From Morella rubra (Eukaryota; Streptophyta; Magnoliopsida; Fagales; Myricaceae), in assembly GCA_003952965.2 (NCBI GenBank), contig CM025849.1, forward strand, positions 17,284,796 to 17,348,795: a stretch of DNA of 64,000 nt. The letters run 5' to 3'. Position numbers and translations under genes: made by a program. A model generated the notes under the pieces. The model had not been told where the DNA came from, ran no database searches, and saw only the letters and a program-made list of their open reading frames with translations. This document shows, piece after piece, positions 1 to 12,079 of this stretch (the stretch's first letter is position 1; each line of letters opens with the position of its first letter).

Positions 1-1212
1 TGTAGCTTCGTCTCCTTTAGACTCTGACAGGGTGCATGCTCCTGAAAGGCTATTGATTATGCAAATGTCATAGTCATTTAGAGTACGTGGATTTGGAAAT
101 TATGCTTAGTGCGCTTCGTCCACTCTGATTTTGATTCTTTAGAGAGAAAAGAATATGGGTGCAGAAAGCAAATTTGAGTCATAAAGATCTAGCGCTAGCT
201 ACTGTAGGCAATCGTAACAGAACCATCACCTTGACTTTACTCTTTCCAGCTAGGGAAAAATGATAGACAGATAAAGCGACTGACAGGAGGTCCTAAAGTG
301 CGAGACCTGAAACTTCGTGTCAGAGAACATTAAAGCGTCTAATCCGCTTCCCATGAGAGATTTACATCAACCGGCGTCCATTAAATGTACATTTCGAATT
401 TTCCTAATAAATTAACACTTCATTTGTGTAGCCTATGTTGGAATTACTTTCATCTTAATTTGAGGTCTGAGACTGATCGATCTTCCTACACTATAAATAT
501 TAAGGTGCAGGAGCCTAACAAGTCATATGTATCATGGAATGGGAAATGATATTCTGTGGCGGCCTTAACCATTCACATTTTGACGTGAATATATATATGC
601 ATCAGGACTATACTATATATTTCTTACGTAAGTCTCTATCTATTGGTTGTTAAATATTTGGTGCGGGCTATCTATTAGACAAAAGTAATTACCGGATAAA
701 TAGCCATGGATTTCGAACACAGAGATTTACATCAAAGCGTCTAATCCGTTTTCCATAAGAGATTTACATCAACCGACGTATATTTAGAGAGGGGCGAGAA
801 AAATAGTACCGAAAAGAATGGAATGCGTTGCATTCCTACGCCCAAAATCCCGAGCAGGACACGACCTTTTCTACAAAAGCTAGGGGATTTGAATCGGTAG
901 CTAGGAGTGGGGAGGAACCCCACTAGTGGAAAGTCACGATGATTTTCGCATGTCCGGACTACAAAAGCTGGGAATTTGCCGTGTAAACCATACAGAGGGA
1001 GTATCAGTGCTGGGAATTAGTGCTTGACATGTACTGTGATGCATGCACATTAGCTTAGAAAAAAATAATGGATGTACTTTAGTGTAAGGACCCATGCAAA
1101 AATATGATAACGCATCAAACTTTGAAGTGGCTTAAGGTCACGCATCAATGCAGTTTAACTATTGAGAACATAGCTGATCCACCGACTTGCTTTGATCTTT
1201 TCGTCACCTTAT
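1..1212. other. Non-coding stretch, no gene recognised
   Basis: AT-rich plant intergenic DNA. Short open frames on both strands show no recognisable motif. The only internal structure seen is a diverged pair of about 46-bp direct repeats (332-377 and 734-779). A short phrase near 127-145 (tctgattttgattctttaga) recurs near 14322 and 17858, which ties this end to the locus-specific repeats further right. Confidence 0.6.
332..779. repeat. Pair of 46-bp direct repeats (332-377, 734-779)
   Basis: Both copies contain aaagcgtctaatccg followed by a shared agagatttacatcaacc, with about five mismatches over 46 bp. The copies are 402 bp apart. No terminal features of a known element were seen between them. 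Confidence 0.6.
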
Positions 1213-1300
1213 TCACAGGGAGAATATTACATACTTTTTAGCATTGTGCAGAATTTCCCCACACCTGATCAACATCTTTTGGCTAATAGCTAGAGGATAT
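1213..1300 (-). pseudogene. 5' fragment of a duplicated secreted-peptide gene
   Basis: The minus strand from 1275 reads MLIRCGEILHNA, then diverges and stops at 1213-1215 after 20 codons. It matches the start of the small secreted-peptide gene at 30324-30575 (MLIWCREILHKA), and the similarity continues into the upstream flank (aacatctttt..ctaatagctagag, then ttgcaagtgcttt at about 1320). The signal-peptide core, the proline-rich tail and the cysteines of the intact copy are missing here. Read as a truncated paralogue left by local duplication. Similarity is by eye over about 60 bp. Confidence 0.5.
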
Positions 1301-2120
1301 TACATACAGCTTGTGTTTTTGCAAGTGCTTTAAACCGCCCATCACGAGAAAGTCAACTACCGGCCCAGTCAAAAAGAAGCCTGTTGAGTCAGTCTTCCAT
1401 CGTCCTGCAATTTTGAGGTGCATATCTACTCACGATGAGCAACGTCGTAGCACCTCCATTATCCAAGCTAGATATTCCAGATCTGTGTGTGATTGGTATA
1501 TCATAAACTACCACTTGGGGTAACAATTATACGCACTACGTTTTCCCATATCCCGTGATCTCACGCGCACAGTGCTCCCCTTCACAGTTAAGACGTCAAA
1601 AGCCAACTTTTAGAGAAGAGTCCACCCACCCTCAGTTGCTTGGCGCACCTTGGACCAAAACAAAAATGATCCTAAGGACTTCGCCTTTTCTTGTCTTTCA
1701 CTTTATTTAGGGTTATGGAGTGGAGAGGACCATACACAAACTCTTCTTTCACTTTCGGTGCGTTTATTTTTGAAATCAAGTCAATATTAGTAATATGATT
1801 ATACGCACTACCTGTTTTTCGCTTTAGTTGCTTCTTGTTTCTTTTTGTCTTTAGTTTTAGTTTTTCGTTTTTCTTGTCCTGCATTGTTCTATGGTTTTTT
1901 CAATATATAAAAGTAGTTGTTTCACCTAAAAAAAAAAAAAAAAAAAAACAGAAAGACGTCAAAATTTTAGAGATCCACTTCTCTTCTTCCTCAGCTTAAT
2001 CACAGCTAAACAATAACAGTGGAAATACAGTTATTGAAAAATCCGGTTTACACCCTACTTCCCCTTTATATATATATATAGATATATATATATATAAATA
2101 TCATAGGAAGACAATTGGTG

Positions 2121-2348
2121 CAGTTCCTCAATAAATACCTACCCTAGGCTCCAGGGCCCCAATCAGTTCCAGCATAGTCTCAACTCAAAGATTTGCATGC
2201 ATTTGCTCGAGGCTAGCTGTAGTAGTTGATCAACAGTACGTACGATCCACATAAGTACTCCACTTCTAGCATTAATCTTCCATATTCTAGGGATAAAAAG
2301 GTCTTGACGGCCACGAAGGATGGATGGTGGACTAGTTTGTGAAGACAG
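2121..2348. repeat. Locus-specific block A, copy 1
   Basis: About 228 bp matching 10629-10861 at roughly 90 percent, including ataaatacctaccct, caaagatttgcatgcat and ggatggatggtggactag. In this copy the block is cut at 2348 by the LTR-like element at 2350-4075 and continues at 4076. In the 10.6 kb copy the two halves are contiguous. Confidence 0.75.
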
Positions 2349-2349
2349 A

Positions 2350-4075
2350 TGATAGGCCATAATATGACTGGCTCAACTCATCAGAAAGAGACGAGCCCAT
2401 CTGTAATCCTGTCCATGGTCACAGGCGCATTCTAGGCCCTTAACTCATATAAGTGTAAGTTAATCTCTCTAGGACCCCAGGAAAGAGAAGGATCTAAGAG
2501 TCTTTAGGACTCCTGGTAAGATAAGGAGTCCTGAAGCCCACACCATTAAACTCTCTTTGGGACTCTAGCAGCTCCAATATCCAAAGAGTCCTAAGATTCA
2601 CGGCACCAAGACCCCCACCATAACTCTAATTCACTCACATATAAATACCAGTTATGCCCCCCCTATTTTCTCATGCTTTAATCGCTCTTCTAATACTCAA
2701 TTCTGTAAAAAGTATGCCCTAAAAATCAGTTTTTATTTAAGGATGATTATAAAATAATTATTTATTTTGCGTATATCACATATATTTATTTATTTATAGG
2801 TATTGTGTTGTGACATAAGATGTTACACAGTTTTATTGTTAAGTGACATTGTAGAAAAGTCATGCCAATGATTAATGAATCAAAGGCGAAGAGTATGACT
2901 TTTTGGTTCCTTGTTCACTTGACGTTTGTTCTAGACCAAGGTACATATTTATGTATATAGGTCTACACTCGTTGTGCCTCTATTAAATAGGATGATGGAC
3001 TCTGTCATTGAGGTGGTGACCTTAAGCAAATGAGTGGGTGCACTGTAAGAGTACATGCACTGAACGAGATCAAATATGAATACTTCTAAAGTGATCACTG
3101 ATGGTGAGAATGATATTCAGCACAATTACTTATAGTATCCTTAGACCTGAGAGGTTTATATGGAATTGTTTATTGTGTACTTGTGCTCTTGACCGAGTCA
3201 TTTGGTGATGATCTTTATAGGTCAAATATTCCAGACAAAGTTGGGTCTTGTATATAGTAAATAGTTTTGTATAAATGCTCAATAAGAAATCTACTAGTCT
3301 CTTAACGAGATAGTATATTCATTAAATCTGTATGGGGTTGAACTCTGGAAAATCACTAGCTAGTGTAATTAATAAATTGTATTGGAAAAAAATTTGGGAG
3401 TTCAACAAGTTGCAAATTGGAATTAAGAATTATATGAGCTAGGATTTAATCGGTGATATTATTCTGATCCTATTGACTCACGTGGAATACAGCATGGTGG
3501 AAGGATAAATAAGTTAATATTGTTAGTGAAAGGGATTTCACAAATCAATCTCAAATTCTCGGGAGTGAATTGTAATATGTTGATGGACTTGATTACAATT
3601 AGTAGAAGCCTAAAATTCGGAATAAAAAAATATAAGAGAGTTAATGGAAAATGAGTTTTTCATATGATCCTACGGCCGAGATTTGAGATCCCTAACGATC
3701 TCACGCACTATCACAGCTAGGGTTTTCATATATAAGGATAGCTATGAGATAGTCTACCCTAAAGAATTGAATTTGACCAATTGTTAGTTTGAAAGTTGGC
3801 CATCAGGACTCAGAGAAAACCCTAAAATAGTTGCGAGCGTGGAGAGGAAGGAGGCAGAACACTTGAACTGCTATTGTGGAGTCTCGGGATTATGAGTTCG
3901 ACAAAAACCTGAATTGGAATCCCGAGAATTGGTAAGTTAATTTTTCGCATTCAAACTTTCAAAGTCTTCTTCAGATCCAACTTAGGCATCGGAGCTTCCA
4001 CGCCGATACTACCTCTCTATTTGCCCCTTTTCAGGTATGATTAGCTCTGGCCATTGGTGATTTTTGGAATCATCA
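2350..4075. mobile_element. LTR-like insertion (solo LTR or non-autonomous), 1.73 kb
   Basis: The insertion is defined by an internal empty site. Sequence on both sides (gaagacag / catttaaaag) is contiguous at 10853-10870. The element starts TGAT and ends ATCA, as short LTR inverted termini do, and acag is present on both sides (2345-2348 and 4076-4079), a likely 4-5 bp target duplication. A TATA-like catataaatac lies at about 2638. No gag or pol coding is visible, so a long solo LTR or a LARD-like non-autonomous element fits. An internal change of texture near 2703 (tgtaaaaagtatgccc) could mark a nested or recombinant LTR. Orientation is not certain. Confidence 0.6.
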
Positions 4076-4205
4076 ACAGTCATTTAAAAGTAGCAGTGTT
4101 AGGTAATGGAAAGGGTTCAATTCATATGAGAACAATATAATTAGTGGGGAACCTATTCATTCAAAAGGTGAAAGTTATGATTTCCTACTAGTCTTTGTTA
4201 GGCTC

Positions 4206-4230
4206 CACACACACACACACACACACACAT
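4206..4230. repeat. (CA)n microsatellite beside the LINE 3' end
   Basis: An uninterrupted CA run of about 24 bp, followed by atatat and a short TG run. It lies just left of the LINE insertion site. Confidence 0.8.
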
Positions 4231-4559
4231 ATATCTATGTGTGTGTGATCACTATCATCATCACTTTTTTTTTTTTGTAATCAACCTACCATTACTTTTA
4301 TTCAAACAACCCACCAATTATGGGGGATTAGTTCTATCAAAAACCCACAACAAATCAGGATAGTGCTCAGAAACATCGGGGTGGCCACCGAAACAAATAA
4401 TGGAGGCAGCCTATTAAGCAAGAAGGTGCACTTCCACATTTGCACCACGTTTAACAAAACTAAACTCACAAGATACAAAACCACAAAAAGAAACAAAAGC
4501 ATCCAAAGTTTTGCTATACACTTTCCAATTATCCTTTAAAGGAAATTTCGTGAAGGCTT

Positions 4560-7500
4560 CAAATAGCAAACGTTGAGTTGTCCTCAATGATCACTCAACA
4601 AAACCCTTTACTGGTTGCCTCATCAATCCCCAGTTGGGCAGCAAATATTTCTCCTTCAACAGCATCAGCCACCTGCGTCTCCATGACCCTAGCACCAATC
4701 ACACTCCCAGAACAATCTCTACAAATAGTAGCTTCCACAGAAAAATTAGGACGCACAGCCACATAAAAGTTAACTTTAATCACACCTATTGGAGGAGGAA
4801 GCCATCTTGCTACAACCACCACCTCAGTACGCCTATTCCATACCGCCAAATGTTCATTACACTCTATTAATAGAATACATCAAACCCTCCAAATTCAACA
4901 TAGCATAATTATGCACAATATTATTTCGTGTCCACCATAAAAGAGCCCACGCATTCAAAGCAAATAACTGAAAATGGTGATGCTTTTCAATAGGAAGACC
5001 CTTTAACAAGCTAGGATCAATAACCATCTTCAGCCAATCTACCAAAAAATTTTAAGAAAAACATCGAATATCCAAAGCTCAAGGTGATGGACTTCAAATA
5101 AATCTGCTTACGCAACACTCCATTATCAAATGCTTATAAGTTTCTACAGTCAAACCACACAAAGCACAATCAAAATTCACAGCCTCATCCACCAAATTCC
5201 TTCCCAACCTTACCGCCACTTTTTCTTTAGTAGGAATAGCATCCCAACATAATTTCCAAATGCCAACTTTCAATCTTTCATGAACCCTCATCCTCCAAAG
5301 TTTCTTCCACCATATTAGCTCCATAGGACATGAAGGAATCTCTTTCAAAGTGGATAACTCCTGATACAAAGATTTAGTGGAGAAAGACCTTGATTTATCG
5401 AGACACCAAACCATCTTATCCCTCCTATTATCTTTCCCAATATGAATCTTTATCGTTGTTGTTGCATTAGATGAACTAAACACCTACCAAATCAATGACC
5501 TATTCCTCTAGTATCCTTATCAATAAGGTCAGCAACCATATGAACATTCAAAGGATTTTCTTCATCAAGAGGACTCGGTTTGAAACCAGGGATGGAAGGG
5601 ACCCAAGGATCATTCCATAAAGAAATATCCTCCCCATTGCTAACTACATAACACAATCCCAAATTCAACAGAGATCTCCACTTCAGAATACTAGCCACAC
5701 CCAAGAGGCCTTCGGGCACCTAACAGCATCCTCAAATCTACCATGTTGCAAATATTTACTTCTCAATAACCGAATCCAAAGACATTGGTCTTGAGAAAAA
5801 ACCCTACAAATCATTTTTGAAACCAAGATTTTATTCAGATCCAACATAGATCTAAACCCCATCACACCCATAGCTTTTGGGACACATAGAGAACTCTAAG
5901 TTTTTAGAGACAAATTTGTGGTTTTCACAGGCTTAAAGCCCCACCAAAAATTCTTCAAACCTCTATCCATCTCAACCAACCATTGATTAGGAAAAGCAAA
6001 ACAACTCATTGAATAAACCGGTAAAGCAGAAACTTCACTTCTAATCAAAGTACCACTTCCCGCTTGAGATAGCAATTTTTCCTTCCAACCACTTATTGTT
6101 TGCAAAAATTCTCTCTTTCAAATCTACCAAAACAACATCTTTAGAACGAGGATAAAGCAACGATAAACTTCCACTCCACCTTGTCATAGGCTTTTTCCAT
6201 ATCCGCCTTAATTTCCATCCATTCACCCTTTTCTCACTTATGATTCATACTATTAAACACTTTCACAGTCACAATATAGTTGTCCTGAATAAGTCTGCCA
6301 GGAACAAAGGCAAGCTGATAAGGAGATACAAGTTTTGGCAAAACAACTTTCAGTTTATCCGTCAAAATTTTGGATATGATCTTATAAGGCACATTACACA
6401 AAATTATAGGACAGAACTGAGCAACAGTTGCTGGATTGACAACCTTAGGAATCATCACCAAGTTAGTTTGATTTATACCAGGCATCAAGAAACCATTCAT
6501 AAAAAAATCTTGAACCATTGCGATAATATCAGCCCCTACTATCTCCTAAAATTGTTTAAAGAAAAAAATCTTCATCCCATCCGGTCCCGGAGTCTTATCC
6601 GAATTCATCTTTTTCACAGTATCCCATATCTCCATACTATTCGAAATTCAGATCAAATCTGCATTCTCTTCATCCGAAATAAGAGGCTGAATCAAATTTT
6701 CCAGATCATTCAGAATTATTGTATGATCAGAAGAATATAGATCAAAATAAAATTAAACCAATTCTTGACCAATGGCTTGACGTCCAGAAATCCAATCACC
6801 CATAGCATTTTTAATCTCTACCACCCAATTCCTACACCTTCTAATAACAGTCGATGCATGAAAAAACTTAGTATTTAAATCACTGGAGGTTAACCACACT
6901 TCTCTAGACTTTTGTTTCTACAACATCTCTTCTCGACCCAACTGTTCATCAAGTTCATCTAACAAACAATTCCCCACCCAAATATTTTGACTCGAAGGTT
7001 TTGCTTCTAGTACAAATTGATCTACTCCTTTAATGACGAAATCCTACTATGTATATTCCCAAAAGTTTCAACATTTCATTTCCTCAACACACCCTAAACC
7101 TCCTAATTTTATGAAACAAAATTTTAGCCGAGGAACCACAAACCAGTCTCCTCCAAAAATCTGCAATCACTCCACAGTAAGACTCATCCCGAGCCCAAAA
7201 TTTTTCAAATTTAAAGCATTTAGCAACATTAGCATCACAACCAAACAGATCTAAAATCAAAGGCACATGATCTGAATTAGTAAAATAGATATGACGTAAC
7301 CTTGCATTCGAATAGCTAGTGCGCCAAGGAATATTTGTAATGCTTCTATCCAACCTTTCACGTATGCATGCCAATCCAGATCTACCATTTTTCAAAGTAA
7401 AATTACGACCTAAAAAACCCAAATCAACAAAACCCAAGCAATCCATGAATTGACCCAGCCCTCTTGAAGAAGATCTAGTCACCATCCTACCACCCCTTTT

Positions 7501-7926
7501 ATCCCCTTGTCTCATTATATCATTGAAATCACTTATACAGACCCACGGGAGCCCCTCCAAACCACCTAGATTAGTTAACTTCGCCCAAAAAGCAGCCTTA
7601 AATCTCCACAAAGGAGGCCTATACACAAAAGAACGCAAGAAGTCAAGTCTCTCACCTCCAGGCCTCATCAAAAAATGAAAAATGGATCCCGAAAGCTTTA
7701 GAATATCAAACTTTAACTCAGGTCTCCAACATAACGCCAAACCACCTTTACATCCCACAAAAGGGACCAAAACAACAAAAGAAAAACCAATCCGACTCAT
7801 TATCTTCATTAGATGATTATCCTTTATTTTTGTTTCAATTAGAAAAATACCCACAGGGTCCACTTCTCTCACCAGTAGCCTGAGGGCTCTAGATGTGCAG
7901 GTCTCCCTAGACCCCAGCAATTCCAT
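4560..7926 (-). pseudogene. LINE ORF2: endonuclease, reverse transcriptase, zf-RVT, RNase H (broken)
   Basis: ORF2 would nick target DNA and reverse-transcribe the element. The longest open piece (7926-7084, 280 codons, ATG at 7926) is the APE-type endonuclease: ETK near residue 31, SDFNDI near 132, RLDR near 190 and SDHVPL near 218 are recognisable. The RT piece (6518-6234) has the finger motif with SKILTDKLK and AFVPGRLIQDN. It runs into the first palm block (KPMTRW, from an ancestral KAYDKVEW-type motif), then jumps straight to the region before zf-RVT. The palm with the YADD box is therefore deleted near 6130. The zf-RVT piece (5483-5094) is full of W and C residues (IWWKKLW, CALCGL). The RNase H piece (4849-4595) has IKVNFY where the first catalytic Asp is expected, so that residue appears lost. 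At least six frame breaks in all. Confidence 0.8.
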
Positions 7927-7936
7927 GATATAAGAC

Positions 7937-8992
7937 TCATTGAGGAGTTGGGAGCAGTATTAGGTCTGCCGCCCTAGCCATATCAGAAGAATAAACCTTC
8001 CTAGTTTGCTCCTCTTCTTCCCCCTTTCCCACCTCTGAAACTTTCCTTTTCGGCTCATATTTTTTTGTCTTATGTGCACTACTACCGTCTGTAATTCCAG
8101 AAACAGAACCCAAAGCCATTGTCTCTTCATCAACCAATCCAGGGGACAATGCTTGCTTCTTACACTTCTTCCCAGGACTACTTCGTATTCAATCTGTTCT
8201 CCTTCCTTTTTATGTGATATCAAACCCCATTCCTCCACCAAAGTTTGCCTTGGGCTAGACTCCTCTATACCCACCTATACTAACCCAAGATGGGCCTTAT
8301 TCACCTCAGAAGCCTTAGATCCTCAGCCTATTCGACCCAAAACATCAAAGTGTTTAGACTGCCCAGACCTCAAACTATAGTCCAAAATAGGACTCCTACC
8401 CAACTGGGGAATGTTCGTTTGGCTAAAAATTTAGAATTTGAATCCAACTTTCTAAATTTACAATCTTAACATTACTCCTACACATATACCAATACAACTA
8501 TTTATTACCTTTTTTACAAACAATAATACAACTCAACAACTTCTACACGCATGCCAATAAAGCTCAAACATAACCTAAATATTCACAATTTTCTCAAAAT
8601 CCTTAAAATTTTCTCAAAATAAACATGCTTCTAATATCCCATCAGATCCACTCACCTTATTATCCTATAAATGACAGAGCTAATACCCCCTCAATATCAA
8701 AGGTCTCCTACGATATATAGCCCAACCCAACTATCCTTTTTGAGCAATTATTACCATCTCTACTCATTTCCCTAACAATATCCCTCAAATTGCTCCGTCC
8801 ACCATGATAAATCACTATTGGATCCAAACCCCTCGACATTCCCAAAGAACCACCAGGAACAACTCTATCCACATTAACACCGCCTAAACCCCTTCCTCTT
8901 CCCCTAACATCACCCAAACCATGCCACTTCTGAGGATGATATATAGAACTCAATTCCTCACTAGGAACCGTGCCCCTCATATCCTCCCCCAA
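7937..8992 (-). pseudogene. LINE ORF1 remnant
   Basis: Minus-strand open pieces upstream of the endonuclease, in two or more frames. They are rich in Gly/Arg (GLGDVRGRGRGLGG in 8992-8708) and Lys/Glu (KRKVSEVGKGEEEE in 8149-7937), as in the C-terminal half of plant LINE ORF1 proteins, which bind RNA. No CCHC zinc knuckle could be read, so the identification rests mainly on position between the element's 5' end and ORF2. The region from 8380 to 8700 is non-coding by eye. Confidence 0.4.
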
Positions 8993-9376
8993 AGCAAAAT
9001 GATATGCATGTGGATCATCAATACAAGTGTAACACCCCTCTCTTGTTTACTAAGTGTGAAAGAAGAAAACAAGTGAACAGAGGAAGAAAATGATTCACTG
9101 ATAGCACGCAAAATGATGATGGCTACGTAGTTTGGGACAAGGTGAGATTAGATCGGCAGAGATATCAGATGGGGAGATTTAGGGCAAAAGTAGTTGAGAA
9201 ACAGGAAAGGAGACGGAGAGAGCATTTCGCTCAGAAGCTCCTAAGAGCGGTACTTCGCTATCATCATCACTTCAATAGGAAAGCGATGCATCTATATATA
9301 TATATATATATGCATGTTCCTTATATAATTAATAAATTTCTCCTGAAAGTGCATGATAATTATTCAATGATTTTAA

Positions 9377-9538
9377 GGTTGTGGGTTTTTGGTGAAAAGT
9401 GAAGAGAGAGATGATTTGATGAATTTTTTATATTTATTATAGTGAAATAATGATTTGATAGAAGAAAGGGATTATATTGCAATTATTTTATTGCGTTAAA
9501 ATTTTACAAGGCTAAAATTTTAGTAAACAAACATAGCC
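9377..9538. mobile_element. 162-bp MITE flanked by TTAA
   Basis: TTAA lies on both sides (9373-9376 and 9539-9542). The ends are imperfect inverted repeats: ggttgtgggttt on the left and, on the complementary strand, ggctatgtttgt on the right. The same local sequence without the insertion is at about 18118-18130 (gattttaagtatg) and about 14580. No coding capacity. TTAA would suit a piggyBac-like family; if the duplication is really TTA, a PIF/Harbinger (Tourist) origin is possible. Confidence 0.65.
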
Positions 9539-9540
9539 TT

Positions 9541-10340
9541 AAGTATGATTGGTAATTGTTTTTCTGTACGTATAGATGACCACTATCCCCTAGCTCTATA
9601 TCATAGAAAAACAGACAGTGACCAATTTGGCTCGAGCGAGAAAGTGTTAAATTCATAACGAACCGTTTATTTATGTTCTTTTTTTCAATTTTTCTAACTA
9701 GGTGTGCTACCTCAACTTTGGAACTGTACTGGCCTCATAACAATAAATAAGAAAAGCCGAAAAAATGGTGTAGTGTAGCATTATAGAATTCCTATATCAT
9801 TTTTTCTGGAACGCAATGGCTGGAAGATGTAGAGCAGAATTTATTCAGAGCTAGTTCCCAAAATTGTAAAAACATCTTTCCAGGCCCCTCAATAGCAAAA
9901 ATGGATACCTTAATTATCTGGTAAAATCATATATGCATGTACGTTCGCTAAAGAATCAGAATAATAAGCAAGGATAAGTTTCAAATTGATTCATACAGTC
10001 CAAATTACATAAAAACCATACTCTGGAGGGCCAAAGTGCATAAAATGTAAAAACAATTTAAAAGATACACCGAAAACTGAAGACTGAAGCTTTTAGAATT
10101 TGGGTACTGCCCCCAGCTCTCCCTTTAGTTTCGTACGTCTAATCTGTATAGAACAACAAGGAGTTAAACAGTAAGGAAATAATAAAGATTAACGATGGAA
10201 ACAATTCATTAGAAGCTTTTTTCGCTTTAATATTGCCATTCAATTAATTTTCCTCCTAATTGTGTATTTTCCTAGTTCCAATTTTTGAAAATTGTCTGAT
10301 CACTATCCCCGTGCAAAGGTGGCAAAAGCTACGTACTTAG
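9541..10340. repeat. Locus-specific block C/D; empty site for the gypsy/CACTA composite
   Basis: The first part (9541-9620, 9905-9962) matches 18126-18210 and 18272-18309, and also 14586-14770. The second part (9963-10340) matches 29543-29970 (ggataagtttcaaattgattcata and onward). The join cagaataataagc at about 9957-9969 is therefore the uninterrupted version of the site that holds 11.2 kb of inserted DNA at 18310-29538. Confidence 0.75.
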
Positions 10341-10628
10341 GTTGAAAATTCTCCTCCTCTTCCGAAAAGAAAATAGCTCTTTCGCAAGTTAAAAACTCAA
10401 TATCATGAGCATGAAGCCAAGAAAACTCGTGTTGTATGATTTGTTTATTTCCACTAGAAATTGTTCCAATATTCTTATTGGGGCCAAGACAACTCGTGTT
10501 GTATCCTACCTAGGCAAGCAAGAGCATACGGTCGTGTCACGGAATTAAGTATATGTCAGTAGAATGCATGCCACTGTACGTACTACAGGCTAGCTTTTGG
10601 ATGTTTTTCTATCAAAAAGTGAACCTAG

Positions 10629-10955
10629 GTGTAGTTCCTAAATAAATACCTACCCTAGACTCCAGGGCCCCCAGTCAGTTCCAGCATAGTCTGAACTCAA
10701 AGATCTGCATGCATATATGCTTGAGGCTAGCTGTAGTAATCGATCAACAAACGTACGATCCACATTAGTACTCCACTTGTAGCATTAATCTTCCATATTC
10801 TGGGGATATAAAGGTCTTGAAGATCACGAAGGATGGATGGTGGACTAGTTTGTGAAGACAGCCATTTAAAAATAGCAGCGTTAGGTAATGGAAAGGGGTC
10901 AATTCATTCAAAAGGCGAAAGTTATGATTTCCCACTAGTCTTTTAGGCTCCACTT
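10629..10955. repeat. Locus-specific block A+B, uninterrupted copy
   Basis: Matches 2121-2348 and then 4076-4195 without a break. The empty site is tgtgaagacagccatttaaa at 10851-10870. It ends near ttaggctccac, as does the copy at about 4199-4208. Confidence 0.75.
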
Positions 10956-11137
10956 ATAATTAGCTATAATATATATACCTCTCTTCACATCTAGGGTGAG
11001 CTATAAGCGATGCATGATAAGGCATGCATGGATTAGTGCGGCGTAGCCAATGATTCAATATTTTTTTCTGCACTGGCTGTATATATGAGCTAGTTCCCAA
11101 AATTTGCTCTTTCCTAGGCTCCGTCAGGATGGAACAT

Positions 11138-11480
11138 AACGAACCGTTTATTTATGTTCTTTTTTTCAATTTTTCTAACTAGGTGTGCTACCTCAGACTT
11201 TGGAACTGACTGGCCTAATAACAATAAATAAGAAAAGCCGAAAAAATGACATGCGTGTAGTGTAGCATTATAGAATTCCTATATCATTTTTTCTGGAACG
11301 CAATAAGATGTAGAGCAGAATTTATTCAGAGCTAGTTCCCAAAATTTGTAAAAGCATCTTTCCAGGCTCCTCAGTAGCAAAAATGGGAACCAATATGATG
11401 ACGAGAATATTGTAGTGATCATCGATCCGGTGCTATTATAAATGGATACCTTATCTGGGTTATCCAAAACATTTGGGCTA
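11138..11480. repeat. Locus-specific block, second copy of about 9657-9925
   Basis: Shares aacgaaccgtttatttatg, ctaactaggtgtgctacctc, gaattcctatatcat and ctggaacgcaat with the copy starting at about 9657, plus a short insertion around 11388-11445. No coding function recognised. A 63-bp stretch at 11650-11712, including a tatatata run, resembles the region upstream of the peptide gene near 30670. Confidence 0.6.
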
Positions 11481-12079
11481 AACAAGCCCAACTGCAACTG
11501 ATGAGCACGCATTGCCGCTTTTGTTTAATGAAGCCCAAGGGAAATATTGTGGACTAACTGTCATGAAAGCCCAATTATTAAGCCTTTCACAAATTCTTGT
11601 CAGGTTTAATCAGCAACTTTCAAGCATTAATAAATAATATATATCTACTTCATATGATATTATAAAGCTATGGTCTTCTACTTATATATATAAGATCTCC
11701 GGCCGGATGGTTTTTAAAAATGTAACTTTTTAAATAACCTCATTAATCCAACATCAAAGTGACCCTTTCTCTGAATAGATGGTAAGGGTGAAATTTTTTT
11801 TCAATGGAAATCAAATTTTCAATTTCGGTTCTAATATCAGTTCTGACTTATTCTAGTACTATAATCGAATTCTATTTTTAAAAAATTTCAGAATCAGAAT
11901 GAAAACTGAAACAGCTCCGGAAGTTTTTTTAATTGATAAGTTAAAAGTTTGTTCTTTCTTCATGTACGTTGTTCCGGAAGTTTTTTTAAAAAAAATTAAT
12001 TCAAGTTACCTGGGTCGTTTTGACCCAGGTCACGCGAAGAGAGACTTCAGTCTCTTTTAGAGTCTTCTTCTTCGTAAAA

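Larger units (their letters stand above)
4267..9257 (-). mobile_element. L1-type LINE retrotransposon, about 5.0 kb, degenerate
   Basis: A 15-bp exact direct repeat, ctatcatcatcactt, lies at 4252-4266 and 9258-9272 and is the target-site duplication. On the minus strand the element ends in a poly-A tail, seen as a T run at 4265-4276. Read 5' to 3' on the minus strand it holds an ORF1 remnant (about 8992-7937), an endonuclease (7926-7084), an RT fragment (about 6530-6190), a zf-RVT region (5483-5094) and an RNase H (4849-4595). The locus-specific repeat flanking it is uninterrupted at about 14484 and 18019 (tgatcatcacttcgatcgg), giving empty sites. Multiple stops and frameshifts make it inactive. 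The long form and clear TSD argue for a near full-length insertion later decayed by small mutations and one internal deletion. Confidence 0.85.

Noticed and set aside
6240..6740. 166-codon plus-strand frame
   Set aside because: Antisense shadow of the LINE reverse transcriptase on the minus strand.
9142..9402. Arg-rich plus-strand frame crossing the LINE's 5' end
   Set aside because: It runs across the target duplication into microsatellite DNA, so it is a chance frame.
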